Notes: generated by a model not told the origin, from the sequence alone. Positions 7,331 through 15,303 are shown, counted from the stretch's first letter. The stretch: DNA of 29,448 nt from JANXVV01 sp038230975 (GCA_038230975.1 JBBRMF010000032.1:1-29448), one strand, 5' to 3'. Numbers and translations: made by a program.

Positions 7331-7771
7331 ATGAACGACACTAAACAGTATTGCTCATTCTTCGTCGATGATCTTTTCTTCGGTGTGGAAGTTCGCGAAG
7401 TGCAGGAGGTCATCCGGTATCTGGAGATGACCCAGGTGCCTTTGGCGGCAGCGGAGATCGGCGGTTTGATCAACCTTCGCGGGCAGATCGTTACCGCCGT
7501 GGATCTACGACGTCGACTGAAGTTGCCCGATCGTAAGCCCGGCCAGTTTCCGATGAATGTCGTCGTACGAACGGACGACGCCGCGGTGAGTCTGCTGGTG
7601 GATGAGATCGGAGACGTTCTGCAAGTAGATAAAGAGAGCTTCGAATCTCCTCCGGAGACCCTTAATGGCGTCGCCCGGGAATTAATCGCGGGAGTCTACA
7701 AGCTCAAAGGTCGGCTTCTATTAGTCCTCGACACTCAAAAGGCGGTGAACGTCATCGCTGCGGCGGCCTAG
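7331..7771 (+). CDS. cheW: Chemotaxis coupling protein CheW
   Basis: CheW links receptors to CheA in the signalling array. The 146 residues form one CheW domain: C-S-F-F-V-D-D-L-F-F-G-V-E-V near the start, V-Q-E-V-I-R, the G-L-I-N-L-R-G-Q-I-V-T-A-V-D-L-R-R-R-L core, L-L-V-D-E-I-G-D-V-L and G-V-Y-K-L-K-G-R-L-L-L-V-L-D near the end. ATG 7331 is chosen because it gives the usual CheW N-terminus; the frame is open further upstream but that part overlaps cheA. It begins 13 bases after the cheA stop. The ribosome binding site is weak, suggesting coupling to cheA translation. Confidence 0.95.
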   Translation: MNDTKQYCSFFVDDLFFGVEVREVQEVIRYLEMTQVPLAAAEIGGLINLRGQIVTAVDLRRRLKLPDRKPGQFPMNVVVRTDDAAVSLLVDEIGDVLQVDKESFESPPETLNGVARELIAGVYKLKGRLLLVLDTQKAVNVIAAAA

Positions 7772-7826
7772 GGACCGTTCGCTACCTAAGGGACCGAAGT
7801 AAGTTGGGTTTAGATGGAGTCAGCGC

Positions 7827-8186
7827 ATGCTACACATTGCATCGACCCTGGTCGTCGTCATCATCGCCACAGGATTGTACTTTCGTCGCACTCGGCCTAC
7901 CTGGCACATCCGACTGATGAGTACCGCGTTCATCGTGGACGTGGCATTGGTTCTCTGGATCGAGATCTCGCGACATGCCGTGGAAAAAGTGGTGACCCAT
8001 GTGCGCCCGATGGTTTATGTGCATGTGGCCATTTCACTGGGCGTGCTGGCAAACTACATCGCAATGATTGTTTTGGGAAGGCGAGTCCTCCGGGGTAACC
8101 GCGCGTCGCGGTCAACTCACCGAAATCTGGGCATCACTTTCGTGATGCTTCGAGGACTGAATTATGTCACCGCATTGATCATGTAA
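7827..8186 (+). CDS. Small four-helix membrane protein, DUF420/cytochrome b561-like pattern
   Basis: A 119-residue hydrophobic protein with likely membrane segments at about 1-19, 28-50, 66-90 and 103-119. Three histidines sit near helix ends in conserved-looking settings: T-W-H-I-R-L-M (first loop), Y-V-H-V-A-I-S-L-G (third helix) and S-T-H-R-N-L-G (before the fourth helix). The H-x-x-L-M and H-R-x-x-G pattern and topology resemble DUF420 and small b-type cytochrome domains, so haem or metal binding is possible but unproven. A GGAG at 7816-7819 lies 7 bases before the ATG. It sits between cheW and the receptor gene on the same strand, so it is probably co-expressed with the pathway. I know no standard che protein of this type. 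Coding is well supported; family and role are not. Confidence 0.75.
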   Translation: MLHIASTLVVVIIATGLYFRRTRPTWHIRLMSTAFIVDVALVLWIEISRHAVEKVVTHVRPMVYVHVAISLGVLANYIAMIVLGRRVLRGNRASRSTHRNLGITFVMLRGLNYVTALIM

Positions 8187-8224
8187 CAAACGGAACACTC
8201 TCTATTCGAAAGGACTCTAGCGTC

Positions 8225-10501
8225 ATGGGAAACAACAGCAAACAGAAGTCGTCGACCTCTTCCACCCGCGTCAATCGCACACCCGCCAGCACCCCGCGGT
8301 CGGCACCGCCGGCTAACAAGGCAATGGACTCGGATCGGATCGCAGACCTTGAAGGTCAGATTGCGGCTATCAATAAAGCGCAGGCGGTGATCGAGTTCAA
8401 TCTCGATGGAACGATCATCACGGCCAATGACAACTTCCTCAATACGCTGGGGTACCGGCTGGATGAGATCAAAGGCAAACACCACAGCTTGTTTGTGGAC
8501 CCCACCTTCGCCGCAAGTCACGAGTACCGTCAATTCTGGGCCGACCTGAATGCCGGCAAATTCCAGTCTGCCGAATACAAGCGACTGGGCAAGGGTGGCA
8601 AAGAGGTTTGGATTCAGGCCTCCTACAACCCGATCTTTGATGCCGATGGTACACCTTTCAAGGTCGTCAAGTTTGCGACTGACACTACCGCCGCGAAGTT
8701 GAAGAACGCCAACTATGAAGGCCAATTGGCGGCCATCAGCAAAGCGCAGGCGGTGATCGAGTTCAATCTCGATGGAACGATCATCACGGCCAATGACAAC
8801 TTCCTCAATACGCTGGGGTACCGGCTCGATGAAATAAAAGGTAAGCACCACAGCTTGTTTGTGGAACCTACCTTCGCGGCCGGCAACGAGTATCGTCAGT
8901 TCTGGGCCGACCTGAATGCCGGCCAGTTTCAGGCTGCAGAATTCAAGCGACTGGGCAAGGGCGGCAAGGAGGTCTGGATCCAGGCTTCCTACAACCCGAT
9001 CCTCGATATGAACGGCAAACCGTTTAAGGTCGTCAAGTTTGCCACCGACATCACGGCTGCCAAGAAGCTTGAGATTGAAACGACGCGAGCCGTCGGGATG
9101 GTGGAAAACGCGCCGATCAACATCATGTTTGCCGATCGCGAATTCAAAATTAACTACATCAACCCCGCGTCGTTGAAGACCCTTAAAACGATCGAACATC
9201 TTCTGCCGGTGAAGGCAGACCAGGTCTTGGGTCAAACCTTTGATGTCTTCCACAAGGCTCCCGAGCACCAGCGTAAGGTCATTTCCGACCCCAAGAACCT
9301 CCCCCGTCGCTCCAACATCCAGGTCGGCACGGAAACACTGGATCTTCTGGTCAGCCCGATCTTCGATCGACAGAAGAACTACCTGGGTGCGATGGCAACC
9401 TGGGAAGTGATCACTGAAAAGCTCGCCACGGAGAAGAAGATCCAAGACGCCGCTACTCGGGAGACCGCGTTGGCTACGGAACTTCGATCCAAAGTCGACA
9501 GCATTCTCGCGGTCGTCAACGCCGCCGGCAATGGCGACCTCACCCAGGAAGTAACCATCAACGGTAATGATGCCATTGGTCAACTCGGTGAAGGCCTTTC
9601 CAAGTTCTTTACCGATCTGCGAGGCAGCATTTCGAGCATCGCCGGCAATTCACAGACCCTGGCCAGTTCGAGTGAGGAATTGACGGCCGTAAGCAACCAG
9701 ATGAGTGCCAACGCCGAAGAGACCAGCGCACAGGCCGGCGTGGTTTCCGCCGCCGCCGAACAGGTGAGCAAGAACGTTCAGACCGTCGCCACGGCTGCGG
9801 AAGAAATGAGCGCCAGCATCAAGGAAATCAGCAAGAACTCGGCGGACGCGGCGCGGATCGCGACCAGTGCCGTGGGCATTGCGCAGTCGACCAATGCCAC
9901 GATCACCAAGCTCGGCGAGAGCAGCCAGGAAATCGGCAACGTGATCAAGCTGATCACCAGCATTGCACAGCAGACCAATCTGCTGGCGTTGAACGCGACG
10001 ATCGAGGCGGCCCGCGCCGGTGAAGCCGGCAAGGGCTTTGCGGTGGTCGCCAATGAAGTGAAAGAATTGGCCAAGGAGACCACCAAGGCCACCGAGGACA
10101 TCAGCCAGAAGATTGCCGCCATCCAGAGCGATACCCAGAGCTCCGTCGCGGCAATCAAGCAGATCACGGAAGTGATCAATCAGATCAACGACATCTCAAA
10201 CACGATCGCCAGTGCCGTCGAGGAGCAGACGGCGACGACCAACGAGATGACCCGCAACATCGCCGAGGCCTCCAAGGGAAGCACGGAGATCGCGCAGAAC
10301 ATCACCGGCGTGACCACTGCGGCGGCCAGCACAAGCACCGGTGCCACGCAGACTCAGTCGGCCTCGGGCGAGTTGTCGAAAATGGCGTCAGATCTTCAGA
10401 CGCTGGTCTCGAAATTCAAGTATGAAGCTGACGAGGCCCAGACGCCCGTCAGCAAATCCAAACCCGCGGTAACCGCTCGCCGCACGGCTAAGGCGGCCTG
10501 A
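8225..10501 (+). CDS. Soluble methyl-accepting chemotaxis protein with three PAS domains (BdlA-like)
   Basis: A 758-residue receptor without signal peptide or membrane segment, hence cytosolic. Residues 1-38 are a Ser/Thr/Pro-rich tail. PAS1 (about 40-158) and PAS2 (about 162-280) are nearly identical, each with A-V-I-E-F-N-L-D-G-T-I-I-T-A-N-D and V-W-I-Q-A-S-Y-N-P-I. This resembles the tandem PAS pair of Pseudomonas BdlA, a biofilm dispersal receptor. A third, different PAS-like domain (about 288-400, with M-V-E-N-A-P-I-N-I-M-F-A-D) follows, then a HAMP-like segment (about 420-470) and the MCP signalling domain with the tip I-A-Q-Q-T-N-L-L-A-L-N-A-T-I-E-A-A-R-A-G-E at about 580. The C-terminus is Lys/Ala-rich and lacks the N-W-E-T-F tether for CheR and CheB. 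AGGAC precedes the ATG. It is the only receptor in the operon and the likely sensor. The signal is unknown; redox, oxygen or a small ligand are possible. Confidence 0.95.
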   Translation: MGNNSKQKSSTSSTRVNRTPASTPRSAPPANKAMDSDRIADLEGQIAAINKAQAVIEFNLDGTIITANDNFLNTLGYRLDEIKGKHHSLFVDPTFAASHEYRQFWADLNAGKFQSAEYKRLGKGGKEVWIQASYNPIFDADGTPFKVVKFATDTTAAKLKNANYEGQLAAISKAQAVIEFNLDGTIITANDNFLNTLGYRLDEIKGKHHSLFVEPTFAAGNEYRQFWADLNAGQFQAAEFKRLGKGGKEVWIQASYNPILDMNGKPFKVVKFATDITAAKKLEIETTRAVGMVENAPINIMFADREFKINYINPASLKTLKTIEHLLPVKADQVLGQTFDVFHKAPEHQRKVISDPKNLPRRSNIQVGTETLDLLVSPIFDRQKNYLGAMATWEVITEKLATEKKIQDAATRETALATELRSKVDSILAVVNAAGNGDLTQEVTINGNDAIGQLGEGLSKFFTDLRGSISSIAGNSQTLASSSEELTAVSNQMSANAEETSAQAGVVSAAAEQVSKNVQTVATAAEEMSASIKEISKNSADAARIATSAVGIAQSTNATITKLGESSQEIGNVIKLITSIAQQTNLLALNATIEAARAGEAGKGFAVVANEVKELAKETTKATEDISQKIAAIQSDTQSSVAAIKQITEVINQINDISNTIASAVEEQTATTNEMTRNIAEASKGSTEIAQNITGVTTAAASTSTGATQTQSASGELSKMASDLQTLVSKFKYEADEAQTPVSKSKPAVTARRTAKAA
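8375..8826 (+). repeat. Internal duplication in the receptor gene (366-base period)
   Basis: Bases 8375-8460 are repeated exactly at 8741-8826, 366 bases (122 codons) later. Similarity continues at lower identity through the rest of both PAS domains. Identity at silent sites over 86 bases points to a recent duplication or ongoing gene conversion. Confidence 0.9.
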
Positions 10502-10571
10502 AGAATCGTGCGGATTCGCACTCGCCGGCGCGGGCCTCATTTTGCCGGGACGTTCCTGATCGGAGAAAGAT

Positions 10572-10949
10572 ATGCGTGCCATTGTTGTGGATGATTCAAG
10601 AGCCATTCGCGGAATGCTAAAGCGCGTGGTGACGGCGATGGGTTACGAAGTTTGTGAGGCGGCCGATGGGCAGGAGGCCCTCGACCGTCTTGCGGAAGGC
10701 TTTCAACCCGACCTGGCGCTGGTCGATTGGAACATGCCCAACCTCAACGGCTTGGAATTCGTCACCCGCGTGCGCCAGGACCCGCAGTTCGCAACCATGA
10801 AGATCGTCATGGTCACGACGGAAGTGGAACAGCATCAGATGATCAAGGCTCTGGATGCCGGAGCCAACGAGTACATCATGAAGCCATTCACTCATGAGGG
10901 GCTGCGGGAAAAGCTCGAGCTGATCGCAGCGGGAACGGAGATGTGGTGA
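10572..10949 (+). CDS. cheY: Response regulator CheY (single receiver domain)
   Basis: A 125-residue stand-alone receiver. The acidic pair is Asp7-Asp8, the phosphoacceptor Asp52 lies in L-V-D-W-N-M-P, Thr82-Thr83 precedes Glu84, Tyr101 is at the aromatic switch position and Lys104 is in M-K-P-F. There is no output domain, so it must act by binding another protein. GGAG at 10562-10565 precedes the ATG. It overlaps cheB by a few bases. The operon has a second CheY at its end with the same W-N-M-P motif; one of the two may serve as phosphate sink. Which one carries the output cannot be seen. Confidence 0.93.
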   Translation: MRAIVVDDSRAIRGMLKRVVTAMGYEVCEAADGQEALDRLAEGFQPDLALVDWNMPNLNGLEFVTRVRQDPQFATMKIVMVTTEVEQHQMIKALDAGANEYIMKPFTHEGLREKLELIAAGTEMW

Positions 10950-12037
10950 AGAAAATTCGCGTCATGATTGTTGACGACGCGGTGGTCATTCGCCGCATCG
11001 TATCGGATGTGCTCGGGGCCGACCCGGACATTGAGGTTGCCGGATCCGCTGCCAACGGGAAGATTGCGATGGCGAAGCTTCCCATGATCGTGCCGGATCT
11101 GGTCACCCTCGACGTCGAGATGCCCGAGATGGACGGAATACAGACCCTGCGGGAACTCCGCAAGGCCTATCCGAAGCTGCCCGTGATCATGTTTTCAACG
11201 CTGACGGCGCGCGGCGCCGCATCAACATTCGACGCCCTGGCCGCTGGCGCAAGCGATTATGTAACCAAACCTGCCAACGTCGGTAGCGTGTCCGTGGCGA
11301 TGACGCGTATCCGCGCGGAACTGATACCCAAGATCAAGGCCTTGTGTGCGCCCCAACTGATCCCTCGAACCACCACCGTTCAGGGGCTCCAGTCGCGGCC
11401 GGTCTTCGCTTTCCGCCCACCCGTTATAAAACACACCGGACCGATTGATCGAGTCGTGATTGGTGTGTCGACGGGCGGCCCAAACGCACTGGCAGATGTG
11501 ATCCCGGCGCTGCCGGCGGATTTGCCTGTGCCGGTGCTGATCGTTCAGCATATGCCACCGGTGTTCACCCGACTGCTGGCCGAAAGGCTCGATCAGAAAT
11601 CAGGCTTGCATGTCAAGGAAGCAACCGATGGTGAACCGATTTCGCCCGGCACGGTCTATATCGCCCCCGGTGATTTTCACACGTCGTTGGTGAGAGTACA
11701 GGGCACATTGCGAATTCGGCTCAACAAGGAACCGCCTGAGAACTCCTGCCGTCCAGCCGTCGATGTGCTATTCCGCTCAGCTGCGGCGATGGGACCAGGA
11801 GCGCTGGCCGTCGTGCTTACCGGCATGGGTCAGGACGGTCTTCGCGGATGCGAAGCAATACTCGACTCCGGCGGGCGGGTGCTGGCCCAGGACGAAGCAA
11901 CATCCGTCGTCTGGGGCATGCCCGGTTTTGTCGCGCGGGCCGGACTGGCCGAACAGTTGGTTCCCTTATCCCAGGTCGCCCAGCGAATCACGCGACTGGT
12001 GATGGAAGGCCGATCCGGATTGCGTGCATCGGCTTAG
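10946..12037 (+). CDS. cheB: Receptor methylesterase CheB
   Basis: CheB removes methyl groups from receptor glutamates when phosphorylated by CheA, giving adaptation. The 363-residue protein has an N-terminal receiver (about 1-120, Asp56 in T-L-D-V-E-M-P-E-M-D-G), a linker, and a C-terminal methylesterase domain (about 168-350) with the full catalytic triad: Ser175 in G-V-S-T-G-G, His202 in Q-H-M-P-P and Asp297 in G-M-G-Q-D-G. The start is GTG 10946 inside the ATGTGGTGA that ends cheY, with GGAG 10937-10940 five bases upstream; GTG 10943 is possible but too close to that site. The overlap suggests translational coupling to cheY. Confidence 0.95.
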   Translation: MKKIRVMIVDDAVVIRRIVSDVLGADPDIEVAGSAANGKIAMAKLPMIVPDLVTLDVEMPEMDGIQTLRELRKAYPKLPVIMFSTLTARGAASTFDALAAGASDYVTKPANVGSVSVAMTRIRAELIPKIKALCAPQLIPRTTTVQGLQSRPVFAFRPPVIKHTGPIDRVVIGVSTGGPNALADVIPALPADLPVPVLIVQHMPPVFTRLLAERLDQKSGLHVKEATDGEPISPGTVYIAPGDFHTSLVRVQGTLRIRLNKEPPENSCRPAVDVLFRSAAAMGPGALAVVLTGMGQDGLRGCEAILDSGGRVLAQDEATSVVWGMPGFVARAGLAEQLVPLSQVAQRITRLVMEGRSGLRASA

Positions 12038-12101
12038 TTCGACGCACTCGAACGGATGGCTCAATTAAAGTACCACGGAAGATAGAAGGATCGGGACGAC
12101 A

Positions 12102-12941
12102 ATGGCAATGAATCTCAGCGATCTTGATCTGGTCATCGACTTAGTGGGTCGCCGCTCGGGCATCATCCTTGACCGAACCAAGGAGTATCTGGTTGAAGCA
12201 CGCCTCACCGCGCTGGCTCGCCAGGAACAACTTGCATCGGTCGCGGATGTCGTGGCCAGGCTCCGCCGCCCCGGCGCGGCCGTTCACGAAGCGGCGGTCG
12301 TCACCGCAATGACCACCAATGAAACCAGTTTCCTCCGAGACCTGCATCCGTTCGAGGCCCTTAAGAATATCGTCGTACCAGACCTGATCACCCGTCGATC
12401 CGCCACGAAACGACTGTCGATCTGGTGCGCGGCCAGTTCCACCGGGCAAGAACCTTACACCGTGGCCATGTTGCTCCGGGAACACTTTCCGGACCTGTGC
12501 AAATGGAATCTAAGCTTCATCGCCAGCGACCTGTCACCTGACGTGCTCGCTCGAGCCCGCGCAGGATGCTTTTCGCAGTTGGAAGTCAATCGTGGGCTGC
12601 CCGCCCGATGGCTCGTGAAATACTTCCAGAAAAAGGGCGCCGAATGGGAGATCATCCCCGACATTCGAAAAATGGTCGACTTCCGACAGGTCAACCTGCT
12701 GGAAAGCTGGCCTACCATGCCCGCGCTGGATTTGGTCTTCATCCGCAACGTGCTGATCTACTTCGATCAGGATCGCAAAAAGCAAATTCTCGGCCGAATC
12801 CGCCGACTGATGCAACCGGATGGCTACCTGTTTCTGGGCGGTGCTGAAACCACCCTCAACGTGGATGATCAGTATCAGAGAGCCCCTATCGAAAAAAGTG
12901 GTTGCTACAAAGTGAAGAGCACGGTCGCCTTAGCGGCTTGA
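12102..12941 (+). CDS. cheR: Receptor methyltransferase CheR
   Basis: CheR uses S-adenosylmethionine to methylate receptor glutamates, opposing CheB. In the 279-residue protein the N-terminal helical domain is followed by M-T-T-N-E-T-S-F-L-R-D (normally S-F-F-R-D), then the SAM-binding W-C-A-A-S-S-T-G-Q-E-P-Y-T (usual form C-S-T-G-E-E-P-Y), I-A-S-D-L-S-P-D-V-L-A-R-A and F-I-R-N-V-L-I-Y-F-D. No TPR extension is present. ATG 12102 is chosen with AAGGA about a dozen bases upstream; ATG 12108 is also possible. It follows cheB by 64 bases. The receptor lacks a CheR tether, so CheR probably docks directly on the signalling domain. Confidence 0.94.
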   Translation: MAMNLSDLDLVIDLVGRRSGIILDRTKEYLVEARLTALARQEQLASVADVVARLRRPGAAVHEAAVVTAMTTNETSFLRDLHPFEALKNIVVPDLITRRSATKRLSIWCAASSTGQEPYTVAMLLREHFPDLCKWNLSFIASDLSPDVLARARAGCFSQLEVNRGLPARWLVKYFQKKGAEWEIIPDIRKMVDFRQVNLLESWPTMPALDLVFIRNVLIYFDQDRKKQILGRIRRLMQPDGYLFLGGAETTLNVDDQYQRAPIEKSGCYKVKSTVALAA

Positions 12942-12964
12942 CCCGGTCCCTGGAAAATGAGGCG

Positions 12965-13432
12965 ATGACAATGGAACAAGACATCATCAAAATTATCGAT
13001 AGTATCTGGGTTTCGATGCTCCAACTTCCCGTCGAAAAATCTGAACGGCCGCCGAGTACCAGCGAAGACAAGATCTCGGCTTGCATTCAAATCACCGGGG
13101 ATTGGCTTGGGACCGTTGCCCTGGAATGCGGTGTTTCTTTTGCCTCGCAGGCTGCCGAAGCCATGCTTGGCCTCGAACCGAAGGCAGCCGTCGCCGCCGA
13201 TCTACGCGATACCATGGGTGAACTGGCAAACATGATCGGTGGCAACATCAAAGCATTGCTGCCCGGCGACAATCATCTTTCACTGCCGATCGTGGTCGAT
13301 GGTCACGACCATGCGTTGAATGTGCCTGGGAGCAAATTGCTTTATCGCGTGCCGCTACGTTCGGCCAGCCACGAATTCAGTGTAAGCCTGTTACAGAACG
13401 AGCATATGGTTCGGCAGTTTAAAGCGGCCTGA
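12965..13432 (+). CDS. CheX-like CheY-phosphate phosphatase
   Basis: A 155-residue protein with the CheC/CheX/FliY-type pattern M-G-E-L-A-N-M-I-G-G-N, in which Glu86 and Asn89 are the expected catalytic pair for CheY dephosphorylation. It has one such motif, as in CheX, and no flagellar switch domain. A beta-rich segment (about 38-60) precedes the motif helix and another follows. The start is ATG 12965 or 12971 (M-T-M-E-Q-D), 23 bases after cheR, with GAGG close upstream. The position directly before the second cheY supports a role in switching off CheY. The family call rests on the motif and the neighbourhood. Confidence 0.8.
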   Translation: MTMEQDIIKIIDSIWVSMLQLPVEKSERPPSTSEDKISACIQITGDWLGTVALECGVSFASQAAEAMLGLEPKAAVAADLRDTMGELANMIGGNIKALLPGDNHLSLPIVVDGHDHALNVPGSKLLYRVPLRSASHEFSVSLLQNEHMVRQFKAA

Positions 13433-13483
13433 CCAAGAGTCAGAAGTACGGGAAAAATCCCCTCGAGTTACCGGAGAAACATC

Positions 13484-13861
13484 ATGAGAATCTTATTGGT
13501 AGACGATTCACGGACGATGCGCAACATCATGAAAAGGGCCCTTGAGTCGCTGGACGGCGTCGAGTTTTCCGAGGCCGGCGATGGGTTGGAGGCGATCAAC
13601 GTGATGGCTACCACACCCAGTGGATTCGATCTGATCCTGGTCGACTGGAACATGCCTAACATGGACGGCCTAACATTCCTCCAGAAAATGCGCGAAAAAG
13701 ACAAAAAAACCCCGGCGATGATGATTACCACCGAGGCCGAAAAAGCACGAGTAGTCGCTGCGATTCAGGCCGGTGCCAGCAACTACATGGTCAAGCCCTT
13801 CACCCCCGAAACGCTTCTGGCAAAGGTCAATCAAACACTCGCAAAATGTAAAGCCGCCTGA
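13484..13861 (+). CDS. cheY: Response regulator CheY (second copy)
   Basis: A 125-residue receiver protein with Asp7-Asp8, phosphoacceptor Asp54 in L-V-D-W-N-M-P-N-M-D-G, Thr82-Thr83, Tyr101 and Lys104. It shares the V-D-W-N-M-P block with the first CheY but differs elsewhere, so the two are diverged paralogues rather than a recent duplication. GGAG lies about 7 bases before the ATG. It is the last gene of the operon, 51 bases after the CheX-like gene, an arrangement that suggests a CheY/phosphatase pair. Confidence 0.93.
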   Translation: MRILLVDDSRTMRNIMKRALESLDGVEFSEAGDGLEAINVMATTPSGFDLILVDWNMPNMDGLTFLQKMREKDKKTPAMMITTEAEKARVVAAIQAGASNYMVKPFTPETLLAKVNQTLAKCKAA

Positions 13862-14069
13862 TCAACGAGCAACTCAAAGTACGTTTCAAGTGGATGGGCT
13901 GCCGTCGCGATTTTGTTTCCCGCGACGCGCAACCCGTCTTTGCCTTCGTAACCGTCTCACCGACAAAGGCCACCAAAAATGGCGACCCGTAGTTGTCGCA
14001 GTAGATCAGGCTGCCCAGCAGGGATTCTTTATAGAGCCGTCGATCATGTTGGCTCGGACCGCGCATCTT

Positions 14070-14160
14070 GCCCGCGCCCTTCGATGACGATGGAAACCTC
14101 ACCATCGAATCAAATCCCCCCCTCCACGAACCCAGCATATTCCCGCCGCATCCGTTCCCT
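14070..14160. repeat. Dispersed repeat R1, copy B (partial, diverged)
   Basis: The CAGCATATTCCCGCCGCATC block and the C-rich tract before it match R1 copy A. The central GAGCGCAGCGAGCGG core is not preserved. On the minus strand it reads N-G-C-G-G-N-M-L-G-S-W-R-G-G, aligning with N-G-C-V-G-N-M-P-G-S-R-G-R in copy A. R2 copy 1 follows almost directly. Confidence 0.55.
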
Positions 14161-14171
14161 TCGAAGGAGGT

Positions 14172-14235
14172 AGAAGACGGGTCGCAAGTTGTATTCAATT
14201 TCAGGAACTACTGGCGACCGTGTTTTAAGTCTTGT
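14172..14235. repeat. Dispersed repeat R2, copy 1
   Basis: This stretch shares TGTATTCAATT, GAACTACT and CGAC followed by GTTTTAAGTC with two other sites: 14880-14948 and 17835-17901. The shared pattern extends for about 60 bases, including a G-A-A-rich left end and an AAGTC right end. Confidence 0.7.
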
Positions 14236-14301
14236 CGCTTTCCTCCGGGAACTTTTCATCCCATCCGTCGTCCAATGCATGATTCAACAAAGGAACGAGT
14301 C

Positions 14302-14865
14302 ATGCTGAAAGCGTCCACGCTGATTGCCGCGCTGATTGCCCTGATCCTGGTTCAACTCCCTGCCGTCGCAGTTGGCGACCGCGGCAACAACCACACTTAT
14401 GTTCAATCCGGCCCCGACGGCGTCTTCTACGCCCGCTGCATTCCCACGGACAAGGACGGCAACGTAGGGCGCATCAAAATCTATCGCGTCGAGCAAGACA
14501 AAGACGAGTTGATCGACACCTATGACCTGTATCCCAACGCCGTCGTCCTCGGTTGGTCGCCCATCGCCAGCAAAGTCGCTGTGATGACGGTCGTCCACGA
14601 AAGAGCCAAAAACTGGAAGCAGCAGGAGGAATTGCGCTTCTCCATCGGCGGCAAACTCCTGAAAAGCTACACCTCCGCCGATCTGCTGGCGATGGGTGCC
14701 GACGAGGAACTCAGCAGCGAAACCGGCCAGCGAGCCACCTACCGCGTCGGCACCTGCGAACAAGTCCCCGGCACCAATGAATACGATTTCATCATCGAAA
14801 TCAAAGCCGGCGTGAAACTCCGCTTCGACATCCTTACCGGCGAATTACGCAAGCCCAGAAAATGA
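14302..14865 (+). CDS. Secreted protein of unknown function
   Basis: A 187-residue protein with a clear signal peptide (M-L-K-A-S-T then a hydrophobic stretch ending near A-V-A-V-G, cleavage at about 24). The mature part is charged, with a Y-V-Q-S-G-P-D-G-V-F-Y-A-R-C start, two cysteines (in Y-A-R-C-I-P and G-T-C-E-Q) and an F-D-I-L-T-G-E-L end. The alternating pattern suggests beta-sheet. I recognise no family. AAGGA lies 8 bases before the ATG, which decides the start although the frame is open further upstream. It is flanked by R1 and R2 repeats on both sides, so it probably has its own transcript. Confidence 0.75.
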   Translation: MLKASTLIAALIALILVQLPAVAVGDRGNNHTYVQSGPDGVFYARCIPTDKDGNVGRIKIYRVEQDKDELIDTYDLYPNAVVLGWSPIASKVAVMTVVHERAKNWKQQEELRFSIGGKLLKSYTSADLLAMGADEELSSETGQRATYRVGTCEQVPGTNEYDFIIEIKAGVKLRFDILTGELRKPRK

Positions 14866-14879
14866 AGGGATGTAACGCC

Positions 14880-14948
14880 GGAAGTGAAACCCGGCCGGAA
14901 ATTGTATTCAATCCGATGAACGGCTTGTAATCCTGTTTCCAGTCTCGT
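14880..14948. repeat. Dispersed repeat R2, copy 2
   Basis: This begins GAAGTGAAACCCGG and contains TTGTATTCAAT and a CCAGTCTCG right end. It is the most diverged R2 copy and runs directly into R1 copy C. Confidence 0.6.
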
Positions 14949-15126
14949 GATGTACCCTCACAGCGTTGCCAAGCAACGTCGCAACAATAAAAAAGAGCCC
15001 CGAACGCAGCGAGCGGTAGAACCTCCCTCCCCCATACAATCCCCCCATCCGCCCCGGTGAACCCGACATATTCCCACCCCTCCGCTCCCGCCGCAAAACC
15101 CGTCGTTCCGATCTACCGCAGCCGCG
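14949..15126. repeat. Dispersed repeat R1, copy C
   Basis: This is the longest R1 copy. The left part (GATGTACC, CAACGTCGCA, AGAGCCCCGAACGCAGCGAG) matches copy A. The right part (CCGCCGCAAAACCCGTCG through TACCGCAG) matches copy D. Copy D lacks about 30 bases that are present between the two parts here. Confidence 0.75.
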
Positions 15127-15208
15127 CGTAAGCCGAACAGCGGAAGATGCCCCGTGTCGCCGCGCCAACCGCCGCCCGAATGATTGGCCGTTTTGTTCTG
15201 GCAACGCG

Positions 15209-15236
15209 CCGGCCCGCCCGTTATCATGCGGGCCGG
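15209..15236 (+). promoter_or_regulatory. Strong GC hairpin upstream of the 15304 gene
   Basis: CCGGCCCGC and GCGGGCCGG form a perfect 9-bp stem around a 10-base loop. A GCGC pair flanks it outside a bulge. It lies about 67 bases before the start codon. No T-tract follows on either strand, so it is more likely a leader structure or repeat than a terminator. Confidence 0.45.
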
Positions 15237-15303
15237 TGCGCATCTGACTTGCACGCCATCCGCATTCGCCCCTGTCGCCGAGATCTCTTTTAGGAGAATG
15301 GCC

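Larger units (their letters stand above)
13862..14301. other. Repeat-filled gap after the che operon
   Basis: The 440 bases after the last cheY hold a 6-bp hairpin (13904-13926, GTCGCG/CGCGAC, no T-tract), R1 copy B and R2 copy 1. No clear rho-independent terminator is visible. A minus-strand frame of 79 codons (14066 to 13827) overlaps the end of cheY and is not convincing. Confidence 0.5.

Noticed and set aside
8162..9583. A 473-codon minus-strand frame opposite the receptor gene
   Set aside because: It mirrors the duplicated PAS domains and shows its own duplication for that reason only. The plus strand has clear PAS and MCP motifs and a ribosome site.
13827..14066. A 79-codon minus-strand frame overlapping the end of the second cheY
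   Set aside because: It has no ribosome site or family, overlaps cheY by 35 bases and is partly made of repeat sequence.
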